Positions 1 through 10,234 of a stretch of DNA of 64,000 nt are shown here, in pieces. Every line of letters begins with the position of its first letter. The stretch's first letter is position 1. Made by a program: the position numbers and the translations under genes. The stretch is taken from NCBI GenBank assembly GCA_963853835.1, contig OY970824.1, forward strand, positions 71,248,372 to 71,312,371, given 5' to 3'. The DNA is from Calendula officinalis. Taxonomy: Eukaryota; Streptophyta; Magnoliopsida; Asterales; Asteraceae. A model generated the notes under the pieces. That model had not been told where the DNA came from. It saw only the letters and a list, made by a program, of their open reading frames with translations, and did no database searches.

Positions 1-364
1 AATGATCATTCTTAATATTATGTCTTGAAGAGTTTTTATCAAACCACAAACCCGAACTAGGATCACGTCAAGAAACACACTTTATACAGATAAAAACCAT
101 AGGGGGTTTAAGATATATCTCTGTCGATTTTCACAAGCAAGATCATGCGAACCAAAAGCTCTTGATATCCATTTGTGATGAGTGATGACACAGTCGAGCT
201 GCTTGCTAAAGCTTAAAATCTAGAAAGTGAAGCACACTCACAACACCTTGTAAGTTCGGCTTCTCTTGGCTGAATTGAAGTGAGGGGGACGAATGTCGGT
301 GAGTATGGGATTATGGTTTCAATAACAATTCCACGTATCCCCTAGTCCATATCTAGAAGTAAGT
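1..364. other. Unassigned intergenic DNA
   Basis: I see no convincing gene, RNA or complete repeat here. The GC content is somewhat higher than in the AT-rich DNA that follows, so it could be the edge of a gene or element lying outside the window, but no exon or terminal repeat can be supported. Confidence 0.4.
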
Positions 365-630
365 TAGGTTGTTAAATTTACAATTAAATTTCTCTAAAAA
401 AAAAAATTGGATATTTCGGATAGTGATTTTTGAAATTTTCAGATATCCCGAAAATTTTAATTGTTTTGTATTTTTTTCGAAAAAAATCTGGAAATCTAAT
501 AATAGTATACTTTTGGATATCGGATAGCCAAATTTCATATATCAGATTCGAATACTAAAAGCCACTATTTAAAATTTTGGATATCAAAAATTTGGATATC
601 AGAATAGATATTTTATTTTGAACACCTCTA
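365..630. mobile_element. hAT-like MITE filled with a GGATATC-type word
   Basis: The ends are imperfect inverted repeats: TAGGTTGTTAAAT at the left, and TAGAGGTGTTCAAAAT as the reverse complement of the right end. The flanks are GAAGTAAGT (356-364) and GACGTAAGT (631-639), a near-duplicate of the hAT type. The interior consists largely of degenerate copies of words such as TTGGATATC and GGATATTTCGG. It has no coding capacity. The end sequence resembles the other TAGGGGTG elements at 39764, 56218 and 59426. Confidence 0.5.
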
Positions 631-639
631 GACGTAAGT

Positions 640-2012
640 GTGTAAAAGTAAGTTATAGGAACCGAAAGAAATAATCGAGTACCACGTTCAAGATAAAAAA
701 AAATCCATTATATACAGTTAGATTGACATTCATAAAAGGAAGTATGTATAGTGTTCAATTAAATTGTAGATTCTGTGTATAAAAACGAGTTATTTTTAGT
801 ATTTACGTAATGAACGACTGACTATAGAATATTAAATTAATTAATCTCCAAGTAAATTTAAATCGTTGTTTGCTTGAAAAAAAATCCCCTAGTGAAAATA
901 TCACGATCTGTCAAAAATTAAAAAAAAATTTAAAAAATAAATAAATAAATATTGATTAGACTAATCATGTTATTTTTTATATTTGAGAAGATAAAAGGCA
1001 TGTGAAGAGAATAATTAAGTTAATCAGTCATTATCTCTATACTACAAACTATATTCTAGTTTCAGTATGGTCATTGGGGTTTTCTTCTTTATTTCGTTTT
1101 CTTTTCTCCTTTTATCTGATATGACGAAACCCAGAAAGCTGCATTCAATGAATAATACATAGCATATAGATAAAGAGAGTTTGAAATTTAGCTAATTGCA
1201 AAATTAATCATTTCCATAACTGGTAAAGACAAAAAGGTTATTCTTCCGTCACAAAACTTTGCAACATTGGGATACCATTAATTACTTTTGATTCTTTTAT
1301 CTAGTGAGTGACGTTTGTATGTTTGCAAACAGTCTAAAGATGAAACAAACACAACAAGAACAATTTTGAAACGTAACTTGCATTATGTAGTGAGTATGAT
1401 TAAACGTATAGGTTTTGTCTTTTTCAAATCATTTAGTAAAAAGGAAATATCTGTTCGTTACAACTTGTACCTATAATACACAGAAAATTGTATTTTTGTT
1501 TCGTAATGACTTAAAAATGTGGGTATTTATTTTGAGCATTGTTATCATTCGCTTTCTTCTTCTTTTTTATAAGGATATTCCCGGTTTAATGAGCTCTTCA
1601 GGGTAACTGATATTTACTCATGGTGTCAGCGATCTAGCCGTTATTATGACCGTTTTCAAACCTGTATCTGCGGACCATATAGTAAATGTTTATCCTTGGG
1701 GGTATCGGATCTGTGTCCTTTAGTAAAATTTTCAGGAGTTTTTATCATTAAGAAATCACTAGATGGTTAATAGGGTTATACTTATACCTTGAGATCTATA
1801 ATAAATACTTATAAGTTCATAAACTCTTTCTTAACTGTTTATTTTAACTTATAGTTTATAAAATGATAAAATAACCATAAAGTGTATAAAGGGACGTTGG
1901 GTAAATCAAATGATCTTTTGATTTCTTCCCTACTCAAATAAGCTAATAAACCACAATTTTGGAGCTTATGAAATACATGAAAAATAAGCTAATATAATAA
2001 GCTAAAATAAAC
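640..2012. other. AT-rich intergenic DNA, nothing recognised
   Basis: AT-rich DNA with homopolymer runs. Short open frames such as 1415-1606 show no recognisable motif and no plausible gene context, so none is called. Confidence 0.5.
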
Positions 2013-2020
2013 ACTAGCTT

Positions 2021-2026
<6 letters not shown>

Positions 2027-2055
<29 letters not shown>

Positions 2056-2267
2056 GGCAAGTTAGTAAGTTAGTGTTCGACATATGCAGTGACATCCAAG
2101 CGGGTACTATGCATTCCTCGAAACATATCTCCTTTTTTTTTGGGGAATAAACCCCACCACCTTATTTCTCCTAAAGAATGCCCCCAACAAGTCTTGAACT
2201 CAAGACCTCTTGAAGAGAAACTCCCCAAGACAACCCTTGGTGGCCAATTGATCTAGACCAATTGATT
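2027..2267 (-). mobile_element. tRNA-derived SINE, minus strand
   Basis: A retroposon of about 240 bp ending on the minus strand in a poly(A) tail, seen as a poly(T) run up to 2052. It is flanked by a 14-bp target duplication, ACTAGCTTAGACTT (2013-2026) and ACTAGTTTAGACTT (2268-2281). On the minus strand a good Pol III box A, TAGATCAATTGG, lies at 2244-2255 (11 of 12 to the consensus). A weaker box B, AGTTCAAGACT, lies at 2190-2200. The spacing is tRNA-like. The 3' part recurs at 42370-42437. Family assignment is inference. Confidence 0.65.
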
Positions 2268-2588
2268 ACTAGTTTAGACTTATAAAGGTAAATAAGCTAA
2301 TAAACACTAGTTTAACAAACACACTCTTAGTACCTACACTTTAACGTAAAATTCATATGCCTGTTAAAGGAGAAGATAACAAGAGTTCGTTGTTTTTTTT
2401 TCTTCTCTCCCTATTTAATCCTTTCATTTTACGTGTAATTATCGTATGAATATATACATATATAAGCACAAATAATATTTTTTCTTTCAATTTTCAAAAC
2501 AATAAAATGTAACATAAAGATTTAAGGTATATCGTATATTTGTATGCTATCATTCATATACTACGTTAAAGAAGTTTTATATTGCTTT

Positions 2589-4868
2589 CACTACTAGAAA
2601 AACTGCCAATACCAACGGGCGAAAATCGTTGGTAATTTGGCTAAATCCGTTGGTAATCCGGTTTACCAACGGGATTACCAACGGAAACCGTCTGTCAGTA
2701 AACGGCCCGTGGGTAAATTTATTTACCAACGATCCCGTCGGTAAATACCAATGGACAAGCTGTTGGTGATTAAAATTGCCCGTTGGTAATTTTGTTGACC
2801 AAAAACATTATAGCCATTGGTAATTTAGCAACGTAAACATCGTTGGTAATTTTACTAATCTGTTGGTAATTTGAGTAGTCAAAAATTCAATGTTTACCAA
2901 CGGAAATGCCATTGGTAATTAAAAGTCAATTGGTAAATTTAAATTAGTATGTATATATATATATCAAGCAATCAATATGCTAAATTACAATTAGTTTGTC
3001 ATCTACAAAATGATACATAGGATAAAGTATTCCCAATACACAAAAGGCTTGGTAATTACAAAAAAATTATATAAGTATCAACTAAGTGTCTCCCAACTAT
3101 AAATTGTTTGGTGATTACAAAAGGTTATTGATTACCAAGCTATCTTGTAGATATTCAACCGAAAGCAATTCTAGCTAGCAAAGAGTCTGCACTTCAAGCC
3201 AATTTAACCCGACAGGTATCAACCTGCAGAAATAATGGTATACAAACATATGACTTCAGAAAGATATATACATTTGGCATTAAAAAATAAAAAATACAAT
3301 TACAGAAAAATGTTGATACCTTGTGATATTCTTTAAGACTTAAAGGGAAATAAGCAAATAGGGCTGCACTTTGAGTTCCACTTGATTTTTAATCCCATTT
3401 TCTTCAGGAAAAAACTTTGTTCCGACTCTAGTCAAAAGATCAGCTCCATTCCACCTTAACTTTGTATCAGCATAACTTTCATAAAACTCCACAAGCACTC
3501 CATTATAAACGGACTGTATAAAATTTCAAACTTTATCAATCATAAATAAATTAAATACTTTTATCTCCAAAGTAAAGTAAATATAGAAACTGAAACCTAC
3601 CTGCGTTTATGTGTTGCTGTATCTTTCAACAACTCATCAAGATTTTGCATTGCAACAACCTTGAAACTACACAACAGGTTTCAAAAGATATTTTTTTAAA
3701 TGATGAACTTAAAGTAACTACACCAATGACTCAATGGATATAAACATATGATCAAATACAGAAAGCAGGTGAAAAATTACCCGTTTAACAAAACTAGCAA
3801 AGAAATTGAGCTCTATTGTTTCAGAAAACATCACAAGACAAGCATCTCGATGGTGAAAAAGCAAGCTTTTAAGCAGTCACTAAATATTTCAAAATAATAC
3901 GTTGAAAATGGCCGATTCAGCATTAGGGCTCGGAAATTAAGAGGTAAACAAACACAGCCTAAGTCTGTGAATCTGTGATTCAGTGAAGAAGACGATGGAT
4001 AAGAGAAATCAAACCTATGATTTAAAAGTTATACTCACATAAAGCCCTAATTTACATTGATAGGCAACGGGGAAGAAAAATGGTTCACTAATCGTAACTT
4101 TTACGCTACATTCGAAAAATCGTTCACTAATCCAACACATACAGGTAAAAATCGTAACTAACTTACATTGATAGGCAACGGGGAAGAAAAATTGTAACTA
4201 ATCATCTAATCCAACACATACATTCGGAAAAAAAAAAACTTACCACCGGAAGAGGGGAATAAGAACCACTCGATTTTCAGGTTCTTGCTCGACTCTCATG
4301 ATGTCGCTCGAGGGGAAGAACTGAGAGAAGAACCACTGTTGCTCCATTCTCAGGCTATTGATCGAGGGGAAGAACGGAGAGATGAACCACTGTTGCTCGA
4401 TTCTCAGTCTGGAACTCTGGAAGACAGCCGTCGCATACACAAGAGTAGAAGAGAGGGAAAAAAGAGATTGAAATGGGGCTAGGGTTTTCTTTCTTTTTTA
4501 AAAGGAAGTTGTATTCTTACAATTTACCAACGGCGATATACTGGTTTCCAACGGAATAAGTTTTTGTAATCGTATTTTTACAATTTACCAACAGAATAAT
4601 GAAAATTACCCGTTGGTAATTTAGAGCGGGAAATTTCCCTCCAAAATAATGATAATTTCCAACGGAAAAATGAAATTATTGCCGTTGGTAAAATTTCCCC
4701 CCGAATTAAAGACAATTACCAATGTCATTTCCAACGGATGCTCGTTGGTAAAATGTAAAAACGAGGTAAAGTGTGTTCCGTTGGTAATTCCGTTGGAAAT
4801 AAGATTATTTACCAACGAAACTGTCCGTTGGTAAAATTCCGTTGGTACTGGCAACTTTTCTAGTAGTG
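2589..4868. mobile_element. Non-autonomous CACTA (En/Spm-type) transposon
   Basis: The element starts CACTACTAGAAAAACTGCCA and ends with the near-perfect inverted copy (...TTTTCTAGTAGTG), flanked by the 3-bp duplication TTT (2586-2588 and 4869-4871) expected of CACTA elements. Both subterminal zones (about 2610-2950 and 4520-4850) are packed with CCGTTGGTAA/TTACCAACGG repeats in both orientations, the usual layout of transposase-binding sites. No transposase gene is present, so it would need help in trans. The interior holds captured gene pieces (3340-3666), a duplication of about 112 bp (about 4051-4220) and a minisatellite of about 54 bp (about 4252-4410). Confidence 0.85.
3340..3666 (-). 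pseudogene. Captured fragments of an alpha-1,4-glycosyltransferase-like (Gb3_synth) gene
   Basis: Two exon-like pieces lie on the minus strand inside the CACTA element. The first (3666-3601) reads FKVVAMQNLDELLKDT and ends at a good donor (GTAGG). The second (3513-3340) follows an acceptor (ATACAG) and contains VEFYESYADTKLRWNGADLL, then TRVGTKFF and VELKVQP, before a stop. A shifted frame continues with AYFPLSLK. From memory, plant glycosyltransferases with a Gb3_synth domain carry a similar NGADLLTRV and ELKVQP C-terminal region and an upstream LDELLKDTP segment. The stretch that normally separates these is missing, and splicing the two pieces would be out of frame, so this is a dead transduplicate. 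The family call rests on motif recall. Confidence 0.5.
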
Positions 4869-4871
4869 TTT

Positions 4872-6560
4872 GATATAGAGTAATATTTAGTTAACTTGAT
4901 TCTTTTAACATATAGCTAGTCAATATATCTTTACAATTTCAAACCCGCCCGGATCGGCGGGTTAACTTCGAGAATAAAATGTATAAAAATGAAAAAAAAG
5001 ATTAGAAAAATATATCGTAAAATATTATTGAAATGATAAAAAAAGTTTGATTATACATAAATATATACTAAAAGAATTCAAAGAGGAAATAAGTTAGTTA
5101 TTAATTACAAAATTAGGAAAGATTAGTTACTTATAATACATAAATATACCTTTTATGTTTCACATTGCCACATTTCAATAAGTTACGAAATCAATAAAAT
5201 AGTTTCTACAACTATTTTCCATTAATAATTATAAAAAAATGCTACATCAATTCAAAGGGTTCATAATTAGTTATTTATAAGGTTGCTGCATACATATATA
5301 TTAATAGTAAAATTTTGAAAATATAAAAAATTCAAAAAATAAAATAAAATAAAAATATAAGATTGCTCACTTGCTGCATACATATAAATCAATAATCTAT
5401 TAAAAGTGAAACACTAACTCTAATAAAAGAACATGTAAAGGTCAAAGACCTATCACAATAACAGTAAACCTGAGAGTAAAAAAAAAAAATTTGAATTTCT
5501 ATAAACAATGAAAAAACAATAAAATTTTGAAGAAGAAAAATATATATAAGATTGTTATATCCATATATAACAATTATATACTGTATTAAAAGTGAAGGAT
5601 TAATCCTAATAAAAAAACTTGTAAAAGTCAATGAGTTATTAAACTAGTTATTTTGATTTTTGAAAGTCAAATTGTTATTACATAACTTTGTAAACCAAAT
5701 TCAGAATATTAAAATATATTTTTGTCTATTAATTATTAATTGATTACTTGAAGATGTATATTTGTGTCATTGTATTGTGTTAGTTTGTTTGATCATATTT
5801 GCACTCACACTTTCAGTACTATTTCCACATTACTATAGGCATTGTTACATCATCAACATTAAATATATCTTTCATTTAGCTTTTGAAATTGTGGTGTTCT
5901 CACTTCCTGAACATACGAGATGCAAATTAACCGATTATGTCTCCGTTCGAGTAATCGGTTACACGTCATTTGGTATATGAGAGATCCAATACTATTTATG
6001 AATACTCATAATAAGATTATTAACTTATTGAAACAAATAATAAATTGTTTATATGACATTATTAATTTATTATATGACATTATTAATTTATTATAGCTTC
6101 GGGTAATTTTAGTAACTTACAATTTTTTATATTTTTTGAATGAAAGTTAATATAAGGCCACTCCCAACAGTGACGTGTCACTAAACACATCACTAAACCA
6201 TTCTCTACTGACGGGTTAATGACGACGTCGTGCCAACAGCAACACATCACTAACACATCACTAACCTATCCCTTGAAAATGAATATTATGATATTAAATC
6301 CCCCCACACATGGCTAGTGACGCCCCCTCCCCACGTCGTGTAAACGACGTCAACGCCACGATGCGCGCCTCCGACGTACCCGTGCCATTGGTGATGGCTA
6401 ACGACGGGATTTTTTTTGCCCACAACGTGACGTCCGTTGACATGGGCCTAAGTCATGAACAAAATCTTACATCAAACTTAAATACGTAAGCTACAAGTAT
6501 TGAGTTGGTCAGTTAATTAATAATCAGTCTTGTCAAAGGCGATTTCAATGAATCAATGGG
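4872..6560. other. AT-rich intergenic DNA upstream of the hydrolase gene
   Basis: Mostly AT-rich sequence with no supported gene. A GC-richer patch with many CACGT/ACGTC words lies at about 6156-6440 and could be part of a MITE, but I could not find a matching second end. Confidence 0.45.
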
Positions 6561-6646
6561 CATCTGAACACTCCAGACTCCACTACTCCAGGTATAATAA
6601 TTGACAAATTCATAAAAAGAAGGGTGCGAAATGAAATGTTCTATAA

Positions 6647-6654
6647 CTATATAG
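6647..6654 (+). promoter_or_regulatory. Possible TATA box of hydrolase copy 1
   Basis: CTATATAG lies 75 bp upstream of the start codon, a plausible distance for a plant core promoter with a short leader. The region upstream of copy 2 is recognisably homologous (GGGTGC...ATGAAA, then GAAAACTCCA), so part of the promoter was duplicated with the gene. Confidence 0.35.
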
Positions 6655-6728
6655 AAAACTCCAATGTGAGTCCATAAACAAAGAAAATTACCTAAAACTC
6701 CGAGCCTTCAAATCACTTCTCGTCAACG

Positions 6729-8892
6729 ATGAGATCATCACGTCAGCATTTCCCTTTCTTGGTATTCTCCGTCGTTATCTTTCACTGCGCCTTCATCTTT
6801 TCATCGTCGGCGGCCCATTTGAAACCGGAGGTAGTTGGTCCTCTTGGTCAGCAGCTTTTGGAAGCTGCGAAGTCGCCGGAGTTTTTCAACTGGATGGTAA
6901 ATATCCGCCGGAAAATCCATGAGTCTCCCGAATTAGGCTTTCAAGAATACGGCACTAGTGAATTGATAAGAGCAGAGCTTGACCAGATTGGCGTCGATTA
7001 CACATGGCCGGTGGCGGAAACCGGCGTTGTAGCCACCATTGGTTCCGGCGAACAACCGTTCTTTGCTCTCCGTGCCGACATGGATGCTCTTCCACTCCAG
7101 GTCCTCTGTCATTTTCTAATTTCGAAATTAAATTAATTTCTCTTGTCGTAAGCATTCTAATGTTTCTTAAATTCATCGGTCAATCAGGAATTAGTCGATT
7201 GGGATCACCGGAGTAAGATCGCCGGAAAGATGCACGCCTGCGGTCACGATTCTCACGTGACAATGCTACTTGGAGCCGCTAAATTGCTTCAAGCCAAAAG
7301 ACATGAACTGAAGGTAAAAAAGAAGTACTACACCTAGTGCAAAAAGTACAATCATTAAAGCATTATCATTATAGTTTCATCTTTTATTAGGGCACCGTTA
7401 AGCTGGTTTTCCAGCCCGGTGAAGAGGGATTCGCCGGAGCTTACCATATGCTAAAGCATAGTGCACTTGACAACATCAAAGCCGCCTTTGCTCTCCATGT
7501 GCTGCCACAGTTTCCGGTGGGTGTCGTAGCTTCACGGCCCGGTCCGGTGTTAGCTGGTTCCGGTAGGTTTACAGCCACCATTAGAGGTGCCGGTGGACAT
7601 GCTTCAAGCCCACATTTAGCGAAAGATCCAATTCTTGCGGCATCAATGGCGGTTGTTGCTCTGCAACAGATTGTATCTCGTGAAACTGATCCACTCGAGT
7701 CCAGAGTAATCATCTCGATTTGTCCTTATAATTTTAGCAAAAAAAAGAAATGAAATGAAATTGATAAACAAAATTTCCCTGATCAAAGTCGAAAATGAGC
7801 ATCAAATTCGTAAGAATTTGTGTCTTTGCTCATCATCTTTTAAAAGCTGTTTATTTTATCATGATAACAGTTTATTAAAAAAAGTGAAACTCAGTTGCTT
7901 AAAGTGGTATTTGGGAACACGTGTCTAGTTTCTTACATAAGTTGAAATCGAGTTAAAACATGATTTACATAAAGATCAACTTGATTGTATCGAATGGTAA
8001 AAAGTTAAAACTTGATCCCGTACTTTTTTAATAAAAACAAAACTTATTATGTTGGAGATTGTAGAAATACTCATTGAGGTTATTGATACGAAATATATAG
8101 AGCTATAGTTACACCAGGTTCCTACACTATACATTTAGAACATAAGGGATAAAGTACAATCATAACTAACTATTTAACATGCATTGATAGTCATTAATTT
8201 GCCACTTCAATTTTAGTGTGCTTTTATGATTTCCAATTATTTTCTGGTTTTTGATATGTAGGTTGTGACAATCGGACACATTATCGGAGGACAAGCAGAC
8301 AATGTGATTCCAGAAAGTGTTAAATTTGCGGGAACTTATAGAAGTTTGTCTTCTCAAGGTCTACTAGACACCAAAGCAAGAATTAAACAGGTAAACATAA
8401 AACACTATATTAATTACAAATATGTAAATTTAGAAAACAGATACACATGATATCACCGATCAATGTCAATCTTATTAATTTTTAAAAATAATTCAGGTTA
8501 TAGAGACACAGGCGGCCGTTCACCAATGCAAAGCAGAATTAAATTTCATGGAGGAAACCCCATTACCGTACCCGGTGACAGAAAACGATGAAGGAATGTA
8601 TGAACATGCAAAAACAGTGGCGGAAATCATATTTGGAAAACAAAATATGCAAACGCTTCCAATAACAATGGGAGGTGAGGATTTCAGTTTCTTTACTCAG
8701 AGAATGCCAGCTGTAATGTTTGTAATCGGGACGAAAAACGAGAGTCATGTACCCGAGCATTTACACTCGCCATATTTTGTTATTGATGAAAAGGTTCTTC
8801 CTGTGGGGGCCACTTTTCATGCTGCTGTTGCGATTTCATATTTGGATAGTTATGGTGATGTTGGTATGGCTATTACTCGTGATGAGTTGTAA
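6729..8892 (+). CDS. IAA-amino acid hydrolase, ILR1/IAR3-like (peptidase M20D), copy 1
   Basis: Predicted to release free auxin (or a related hormone) from amino-acid conjugates in the ER lumen. Five exons are inferred from GT-AG borders and frame: 6729-7100, 7188-7313, 7391-7705, 8262-8390 and 8497-8892. All introns are phase 0 and the product is 445 residues, the usual family length. Residues 1 to about 29 form a hydrophobic signal peptide. ARCHADMDALP-type family architecture is seen as ALRADMDALP near 115-122. Metal and catalytic ligands are visible: HACGHD (Cys142, His144), PGEEG (Glu177/178), ALH (His202) and LHSPYF (His404). GGEDFSFF lies at about 373-380. The protein ends in RDEL, an ER-retention signal typical of the IAR3/ILL group. 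The start is the first ATG before the signal peptide. Substrate preference cannot be read from sequence. Confidence 0.93.
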
Positions 8893-9525
8893 GCTTTTGG
8901 ACTAATTTTCGTATGTAGAAATAAGATAGTGATTTGAGATACATTGTGTAAAATGACGTCATGTAAAACAACAACCAACTCCATTTGACTTTGGTCGTGG
9001 ACAGAGGGTTTTGCTATTGGGATATTATAAGATATCATAAGTAATTGAAAGGATGTCAATCTAATTTATATTTGATGTTGATATAAGTTCACCAAAAGCT
9101 TGTAGGATATTATCTTAAGATTTCAATGAGTAACATTCAAGGAGTGCACAACACAACACAGTACAGAAAATGAACAAGCAAAACTCAGAAATATTTACTC
9201 TGCTTCCATGACTGAAATTCGAGAAATACACGACCACTTCTAAACATGACTCCTATCATCTATATTTATATCTAAAAACATGCACGAAGTAAGGGAAAAT
9301 TATAACAACTAATTCCTACTTTTAAGCAACTAACATGGCCTTGACTCTTCCAATACATAAAATAAATTGACTACACTACCCTTGACTCAATGTTCCTCTA
9401 ACAAAGCTCTACAAGTCATATGCTAACAAGAAAAATATTAAAGTGATTTTTTCTATCTTAGAGCAATGGGTATGCATGTGTTATTTCTGTGCCAAACACC
9501 CTATGGCGCTGCTATAGGGAACCGT
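8893..9525. other. 3' flank of hydrolase copy 1
   Basis: The first 80 or so bases are homologous to the 3' flank of copy 2 and probably hold the 3' UTR. The rest shows no gene. The last part is the target site of the Copia insertion. Confidence 0.5.
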
Positions 9526-10143
9526 TGTCAGGATCGATTAACTATGAAGAGTTAATAAACACCTTTAGATCTAATTGATAATAGAAGTTGTAGCGGATCA
9601 ACACTATATCAATATATTAAGAACAATGAACTGTAAAACAATATGCGAAAATATTAAGAACACAGTTTCACAAAAAGCTTCGATGTATATTATCGATTAA
9701 CAATACACACGTACGTTTACAATTCGTAAGGAACTATTTATAATAGTCCTTGAAGCCTAACTATTTACCCTAGTTATTCTAGGACTTGATTTACATTCGA
9801 ATTATAAAGATATACATTGAATTACATTCTATAACTATCTCTACGAAGATCTCGGACTTGATATGTTCCATAAACGCGTATCAGTAATAAAACTAATCAC
9901 CAGTAGTAAGTCTGGTGACCAGTATTAAGTCCAAAACCATCATCAGTAGTAACTACTATTGATCAGTAGTATCTTCACTCTGTGCCTTGATCAGTAGTAA
10001 CTAAGTTATAGTCTTCACCAGTATCAACTCATCAGTAGTAAGTTTCTGCCCCATCAGTAACAACCATAGTCTTTATCAGTAATAACTATGATCAGTACTA
10101 ACTGCAGCATCAGTAATAAGTTGATCTGTGATCTGGTCCAACA
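9526..10143 (-). repeat. Copia 3' LTR (left)
   Basis: A 618-bp LTR bounded by TG and CA. On the minus strand it starts TGTTGGACC and ends CCTGACA. It contains many CAGTAGTA words. It lacks a 20-bp segment present in the other LTR (near 20721-20750), an indel between two CAGTAGTAA copies consistent with slippage. Confidence 0.92.
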
Positions 10144-10156
10144 ATCTCCCCCTAAA
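10144..10156 (-). other. Copia polypurine tract
   Basis: Minus-strand TTTAGGGGGAGAT directly next to the 3' LTR, the expected plus-strand primer. Confidence 0.85.
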
Positions 10157-10234
10157 CTTATTGATTCCTTCTAATCACATAAGTTTCTTTTGTTCTTCCT
10201 CTTCTTTCTTTCTTTTCTCCAAAGTTCTTTGATT

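Noticed and set aside
4285..4482. 65-codon frame with a repeated GEELREEPLLLHSQ-type segment
   Set aside because: It runs through the 54-bp minisatellite inside the CACTA element and is open on the other strand too (4240-4440); no evidence of a gene.
6150..6440. MITE starting GGCCACTCCCAAC
   Set aside because: No matching inverted end or target duplication was found.
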